From Chromera velia (taxonomy: Eukaryota; Sar; Chromeraceae): a DNA stretch of 38,336 nucleotides. The notes below the pieces were generated by a model. The model saw only the letters and a list, made by a program, of their open reading frames with translations. It did not search any database and was not told the DNA's origin. The position numbers were made by a program, and so were the translations under genes. Of this stretch, positions 33,601-38,336 are shown piece after piece; the first letter of the stretch is position 1; every line of letters starts with the position of its first letter. Where the stretch lies: positions 1 to 38,336 of the forward strand of contig JAHBMJ010000941.1 in NCBI GenBank assembly GCA_018398765.1. The letters run 5' to 3'.

Positions 33601-35756
33601 TGCGTGCGTCTTCTCACGTGCTTTCTGGGCCATCTGTCCGTGAAGTCTCTCAACAAGGAGTGAAGGGGGCGGGAGGAAAGAAGGGGGCAGAGGGGGGGGG
33701 TAGAGTAGGGGTTCTGCCTCAGTGGGCAGACTTGCTAGGTGATCCTCAGGACCTTTTCCTTTTCCCTTTTTTTTCTTTTTCGCCCCTTCAGTCTGGGCTG
33801 AAGGGGCCGAACTGGGGGCGTTTGAGAGGTCTTTCAGGTCCGACAGCGCTTTATGAACAAAGTCTACATCAGCACACGTCGTGCAGAAGATCAAACAGCT
33901 ACCGGAGGAAGGCGCAAGGACGCAACTGCAGTCAAGTGAAGAAGAGAGAAAAAGGAATGATGCATCAATCCGTCTGTCTCACATTCAAGGGTTACAGTGG
34001 GCCCGAGAACAGGGACCGGAGGAAGGGGGAAAAAAGCAAAGGCAGCGAGTGATGTGGAAAAAGTTGTTTTTTGTGAACAGGAGGACAGTGGGAAGAGGGG
34101 GAACAAAGAGCGATCACTCTTGTGTAACTTTACTGACGTGATGAACTTGACGAGAAAGGCCATCTTGAGATCGGGGTGGCACTCCAAAAAGAAATTTTGG
34201 AGCCCTGAGGGAATTGCGTGCTTAGTCGAGTAGGCAGAAGACGCAGCGGCACTAGAAGTAGCTGCAGCTGGGGTAAGTCCTTTGCCTTTCTCTTCTGGTA
34301 ATTCCTCTTCTTCCTCATCTTCCTCTTCCTCGTCGTCATCGCTTTCCTCCTCTCCGTCGTCCTCTTCATCTCCTTCTTCTTCTTCATCATCACCTTCGTC
34401 TTCGTCTTCGTCTTCAGATTCTTCCTCTTCATCTGCTTGACCCCCTTCCTCCCTTGTCATTCTTTTTCTCTCTTCTTTCAGGTGGCGACGCAGCTCTTCC
34501 ACATTCATCGGCCTGTCGTCCTCCTTTTCTTCCTCTTCGGCATTCCCATCTTGTTTCTTCTTTTCCTTGTTCCCCTCCCCTTCCCCTTCCCCCCCCTTCT
34601 GTTGCCTCTCCCTCTCCATGGCTCTCTGCAACAATTGCCGCTGCTGTTCAACATCTGCTGCCACCTTGATGTGCGCTGCATTTCTCATGCCTGCCTTGAT
34701 GAGCAACTGCAGTTGGTGTGAGAGCGTGGCTGAGAAAAGCCCCGTCCTCCTCTGCTTGGGTGCCTTCTCCAATACAGTCGCGATGTGCCTGTTGAACCCC
34801 AGGTCCAGCAGACGGTCCGCCTCATCGAGAATGAGAACCTCGAGAGACTTCAAAGTCCAGTCCTGTCCAGAGAGAAGAAACGGAAAAGGAGACATTCAAC
34901 GGTGACCTCCACTCAGAGACAGCAACACATTCTGGAACGCACAAGGCAGCAATGAGGAAAGGAAGGCTGAGAAGAACATTCGAAGAGCAGGGAAAACTTT
35001 CACCGCCGAGGCAGCGTGAAACCAAATATATACAAGAATCGACCCGTATCTGTACTTGTGATCTTACCCACACAGCTTGCCTGCCTGTGCCTACCTGTGG
35101 GTCTTTGAGCGTCTCCATGAGATGGCAAACTCGCCCAGGAGTGCCCACAATGATCGTGGAGGTCTTCCTGCTCTTTGAACTTTCAATTATCTCTTTGTCC
35201 TTCTCGAATGGTCGCCCTCCTGTGAAAAGAAGACTCTTCAGGGGCGTTCCGGTCTCCCCCTTTCCCTTTCCCTTTCTGCGTCTCCCCCACCCCTCCATTT
35301 CTTTTGCCGTCTCCTCCAACAATGGGGCCAACACACCGTGGACCTGCCGTGCAAGCTCTCGGGTTGGAAGCAGAATAAGTGCAGCGACTCGGCACGTGGC
35401 GGGTGCAGCAAGGTCTGTCTCGTCGTCCTCTTCTTCGTCTTCCTCTGACCGAGAATCCTTCAGGGATCTCAACAAGATCTCAACAGTGGGAATCAGATAT
35501 GCAAGGGTCTTGCCTGACCTGCAGGGAGAAGCACGAAAGACAGTCTGAACGCCTTGCAGCATACATTCCTATACGTACCTGCCCATACAACCAACCCGGT
35601 GCATGCCTCCACAGCAACGTCCTTGTTCTGCAGGAAGAGGGGGATGGAGACTGCCTGGACAGGCGTCATCCTCCGAAAACCCAACCTCTCCACGAACCGC
35701 CGCGTGCCCCCACTCAGCTCCACATCCTCCCACTTTCTTGAACCCTTCGAGGACAT
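29630..35756 (-). CDS. DDX55: DEAD-box ATP-dependent RNA helicase, DDX55/Spb4 type (11 exons)
   Basis: This is the Spb4/DDX55 helicase, a nucleolar factor that remodels pre-60S particles during 25S/28S rRNA maturation. Exons are 35756-35596, 35518-35095, 34862-34138, 33925-33088, 32763-32671, 32322-32194, 31859-31765, 31342-31265, 30841-30801, 30271-30206 and 30015-29630; phases agree, giving 3,036 nt and 1,011 residues (human about 600). All motifs are present: Q motif GFRRMTPVQ (26-34), Walker A ACTGSGKT (51-58), PTREL (105-109), TPGR (180-183), DEAD (208-211), SAT (239-241), TDVAARG (592-598), HRIGRTAR (621-628). The DUF4217 region follows ([20 protein letters not shown]), then a Lys/Glu-rich tail with [18 protein letters not shown] as in DDX55. 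Insertions: Asp/Glu-rich at about 275-405, Lys/Pro/Ser/Gly-rich between motifs IV and V, and an acidic then Lys-rich C-terminus after 885. Confidence 0.95.
30664..30694. repeat. (ACAG)n repeat in helicase intron 9
   Basis: A CAGACAGA run lies within the intron between exons 30841-30801 and 30271-30206. On the gene strand it reads (GTCT)n. A GA-rich tract is nearby at 30484-30505. Confidence 0.85.
32091..32164. repeat. Partial copy of the AGACAGACTAT repeat in a helicase intron
   Basis: AGACAGACTATGTCGTCTTTTC followed by TTTCCTTTTCCCTTCC and a CAGACAGA run matches the start of the repeat unit seen at 13951-14280 and, inverted, at 37340-37900. It lies in helicase intron 6, upstream of an (AC)n run. 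Confidence 0.5.
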
Positions 35757-36441
35757 TGCCTCACTGTGAATGAATCTTCTTCCTGTCTGCTGTAAATCCT
35801 TTACTACGGATGAAGCAGGTCTGTTTTCCCCGTGCAGTCTCCTGCTTTAGCTCGGCAGGCAGGCCAGAAGCACTGAGACGCGTCCGAAACTTTTCACACA
35901 AAAGAAGGGGATCGAGTACTCTTTGGAAAATCGTCCGACGTCCCTACTTCTGTTTGAATGAAAGGACCATGCATGGGAATTCGCAGACCAAGATCTACAG
36001 CAAGCTCCGGCTTTGCATCATTCAATCAAGGTCAGGCAATTAATGAAAGCCGAGTGTGAGAATCGGTTTGGCGCACGTGCGGTTTTGGTCCCGGAAAGCG
36101 AAGATGCACATGGGGCACTTTTTCTTCGGGAGTGTGTTGCTCAGTGTGTTGCACAGTTTCTTGAATGTTTCCTGCACTCTGTTGCAAAAACCGTCAGACG
36201 CTCAGCTGATGCTCAACGCGATCAGCGCATAATTTCTGTCACTGATCGAGCGAGCGCAAAGGCGAAAGATCACGTATATACACACGGCCCACCACGCCTT
36301 CACGTCCGAAAGAACATTTTTGTCATTTGCCTCGAAATTTGATTGAAGGCGTCCCGATAAATCAAAGAGTTGTGTCCTTGGACATCGTTCTTTCCGGCAG
36401 ATTCAACCTGCACATTGAATCGTCCCCAAGGCTGATAGATT
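35757..36441. other. Divergent promoter region between helicase and signal-peptide gene
   Basis: This is a 685-bp gap between divergent starts, of moderate GC content and without simple repeats or convincing coding frames. TATATA at 36275-36280 lies 162 bp upstream of the plus-strand ATG at 36442. No clear element was found for the helicase. Confidence 0.5.
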
Positions 36442-37097
36442 ATGTTGCACTTTGTCTGGCTTCTTCTCCTCGTTGTCCCTGGACATGCGTTCCTCAACTT
36501 TTTCTCTGCCGGAGCAAAGCCCGTTTGTCGGCTTGGAAATGCCAAACTGGAGTTCTACTCAGTCAGACGCTGCATCGCGAGGATAGAGGACAGGTGGGAT
36601 CTGGACTTGAATTCAACCTGGATATCTCTGCATGGAGAACGAGACGCTGTGTATGATTTTTGCTGAAGAGTCCCTCCACACTTGTGCGAAAGTATTGCGT
36701 CCGAGGAAGAGTTTGTGGTGCGGTTTCTGTGTTCGCAGGATTTCCCAAGGACGCAGCTTTCTGGTCGACATTGACAGGAGTGTCGGCGAGGAGCTGGCTG
36801 ACTACGCAGACAAGCTTGAGAGTGGGGGGATCAAAATCAAGGTGCTCAACCTGGATCCTGCCCAGGAAGTTGAGGAGGCCATCACCCAGTATGGAGAGGC
36901 TGCCCTCACGGGACTTCAGGCAACGGTTGCCGTCTCCGCTGCCTCATGGGGAGTCTGCAGGTGGGTGGTGTGTCTCAGAATCTGTTTGGCATTTGGGGGC
37001 ATGTGTGTGGGATCCCTAGGAGGACTCTGAATACTGTCTCCGGCCTTGCAGAAGTCTCATCGATGCCCATGGCCAACATTTGTATGTCTGTGTGTGA
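36442..37097 (+). CDS. Small signal-peptide protein of unknown function (3 exons visible, 3' end uncertain)
   Basis: I do not recognise the family. Exons are 36442-36593, 36739-36960 and 37052-37097, joined by CAG/GTGGGA...TTCGCAG and CAG/GTGGGT...CTTGCAG introns of 145 and 91 nt with matching phases. The product would be 139 residues. Residues 1-17 (MLHFVWLLLLVVPGHAF) are a signal peptide with Phe at or next to the cleavage site, followed by a basic stretch (SAGAKPVCRLGNAK). The body (ISQGRSFLVDIDRSVGEELA, then KIKVLNLDPAQEVEEAITQY) looks alpha/beta, with a small-residue segment LTGLQATVAVSAASWG that could be a weak membrane or buried helix. Exon 3 either reads on to the TGA at 37095-37097 or splices at GTATGT (37082) to a candidate exon from 37261 (RDFVIDASTEHMTGRTRRT). 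Possible plastid targeting is an inference from the presequence. Confidence 0.6.
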
Positions 37098-38336
37098 GTG
37101 TGTGGGTGGGTGGGGGGTTGGTGGGTCGGGGGAGAGTAGGGAGGGAGGGGGGGGGGGACGATGTACGCACTTGAAATTGCTCCCTGTCTTCCTCGCTTGT
37201 GACCGGCTGCCGGCCGTGCTTTCTCTACCTTCAACGTTTGCCTGTCTGTCCGTCCTGGAGGCGCGACTTTGTGATTGACGCCTCGACAGAGCATATGACC
37301 GGGCGAACACGGAGAACCTCTGTGCCTCATTTCATCCCTGTCCACTGTTGCTTTCTTTTCTTTTTGTCTGTTGTGTTCATGAAGAAAAGGAGGGAAAGAA
37401 ACCATATAGCCTGTCTGTCATGAAGGGCAAGGAGGGAAAGAAACCATATAGTCTGTCTGTCTGTCTGTCTGTCTGTCGCCTAAAGACGAAAGAAAAAAAC
37501 AGAAGTGAATGAAGAAGGAGAAAAAGGGAAAGAAAAGACGATATAGTCTGTCTGTCTGTCTTTCTGTCTGTCTATTGAGGCCACTTGTCTGAGTTGTCGT
37601 GATGTTCTTTTGTCTTTGTTGCTTTCTTTCTTTTTATCTATTGTGTTGATGAAGAAAAGAAGGGAGAAAAAGAAACACATAGTCTGTCTATTGAGGGAAA
37701 GAAACCATGTAGTCTGTCTGTCTGAAACCATATAGTTCGTCTCTCTGTTGTCTTCATGAAGAAAAGGAGGAAGAGAAACCATATAGTCTGCCTGTCTGTC
37801 TGAGGGAGGGGAAAGAAAAAAACAGACTATATGTCTCTGTCTCTCTTTTTGTGTGTGTGTTGTGTCCATGAAGAGAAGAAGGGAAAAGAAAGTAACCAGA
37901 AATGTACAGCCTGTCTCTCTGTGAAGGCGGAAGGGAAACCAAATACGCAGTGTTCCCATTTGTCTCTGTCTGTTTCTCTAGCCGTTTCCGTTTCTGTCTG
38001 TTTTTCTCTGTCTCTGTCTGTCTGCCCGCCTTGAACTGAAAGGAACAGAAAGAACATCTTGTCTGTGTGTGTTTGTCTCTGTTTATCTCTGCCTTTGGTC
38101 CTTGTGTTGTGCGCAAGAACAAAAAACAACAGAGACATAGAGGTTGTTTCAGCTGTCTGTCTTTCTCTGCCTACCTGCTTGTCTGCCTAAAGAAGGAAAG
38201 GAACAGTAGGACCACACAGTCTGTCTTTGTCTGGCTCTTCACTTGTCCGTTGCGTGCGTGAAAATAAAAAGTTGAAAAAAAATCGTAGTGGCTCTCTTTC
38301 TTTTCTCTCTTTCTCCCCCTGTGTGTGTGTGTGTGT
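37098..38336. repeat. Interspersed/tandem repeat region (ACCATATAGTCTGTCTGTC family)
   Basis: From about 37340 the sequence is a run of diverged copies of one unit: CTTTCTTTTTGTCTGTTGTG, then TTCATGAAGAAAAGGAGGGA, then AGAAACCATATAGTCTGTCT. Copies or part-copies appear near 37350, 37420, 37500, 37620, 37690, 37745 and 37860, with a perfect (GTCT)n run at about 37452-37478. After about 37900 the unit fades into Cys/Ser-coding CTGTCT simple sequence, ending in (GT)n at the window edge. The frames here are translations of repeats. Positions 37098-37340 hold a G-rich tract (37106-37160) and the candidate extra exon of the upstream gene. Confidence 0.75.

Noticed and set aside
1-38336. CRISPR arrays, prokaryotic operons, rRNA or tRNA genes
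   Set aside because: No spaced identical repeats with unique spacers, no ribosome-binding-site/operon organisation and no recognisable rRNA or tRNA sequence. All genes show spliceosomal or eukaryotic structure.

Overview
This window looks like nuclear DNA of an intron-rich protist. Five multi-exon or long eukaryotic genes and one gene fragment sit among simple repeats. The layout (small exons, 100-900 bp introns full of microsatellites, large proline/serine-rich proteins, one protein with a signal peptide and Phe at the cleavage site) suggests an alga with a complex plastid, most like a chromerid alveolate such as Chromera velia. That organism call is an inference. There are two assembly defects: one N at 8194 and a 28-N gap at 24467-24494.

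Layout. (1) 1-2739 is an AT-rich, gene-free 3' flank. (2) 2740-15491, minus strand: a 27-exon importin-beta family nuclear import receptor of the transportin-3/Mtr10 type. I rebuilt it exon by exon with consistent splice phases; it gives 1,140 residues. (3) 15492-17018 is intergenic, GC-rich near the transportin start and AT-rich near the next gene's end. (4) 17019-24150, minus strand: four exons encoding a 2,242-residue, mostly disordered Pro/Ser-rich protein of unknown function; the last exon alone is 6.45 kb. (5) 24945-25463, plus strand: a single-exon secreted coiled-coil protein of 172 residues. (6) 25464-29629 is mainly AT-rich, pyrimidine-tract-rich DNA holding an isolated GC-rich fragment (28190-28567) of a TauD/TfdA-type dioxygenase. 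(7) 29630-35756, minus strand: an 11-exon DEAD-box RNA helicase of the DDX55/Spb4 (60S ribosome biogenesis) type, 1,011 residues with large insertions. (8) 36442 onward, plus strand: a small multi-exon gene with a signal peptide, whose 3' end is not settled. (9) 37098-38336 is mostly copies of an interspersed repeat that also occurs in transportin intron 3.

The genes do not form a pathway. The helicase and import receptor are housekeeping genes (ribosome assembly; nuclear import of SR-type cargo). The large protein, the secreted protein and the 36.4 kb gene are orphans as far as I can tell. The most unusual structural signals are splice donors lying inside tandem tetranucleotide repeats, a strong bias to GTC at intron starts, apparent decayed copies of a mini-exon in the transportin gene, and a shared intron/intergenic repeat family.
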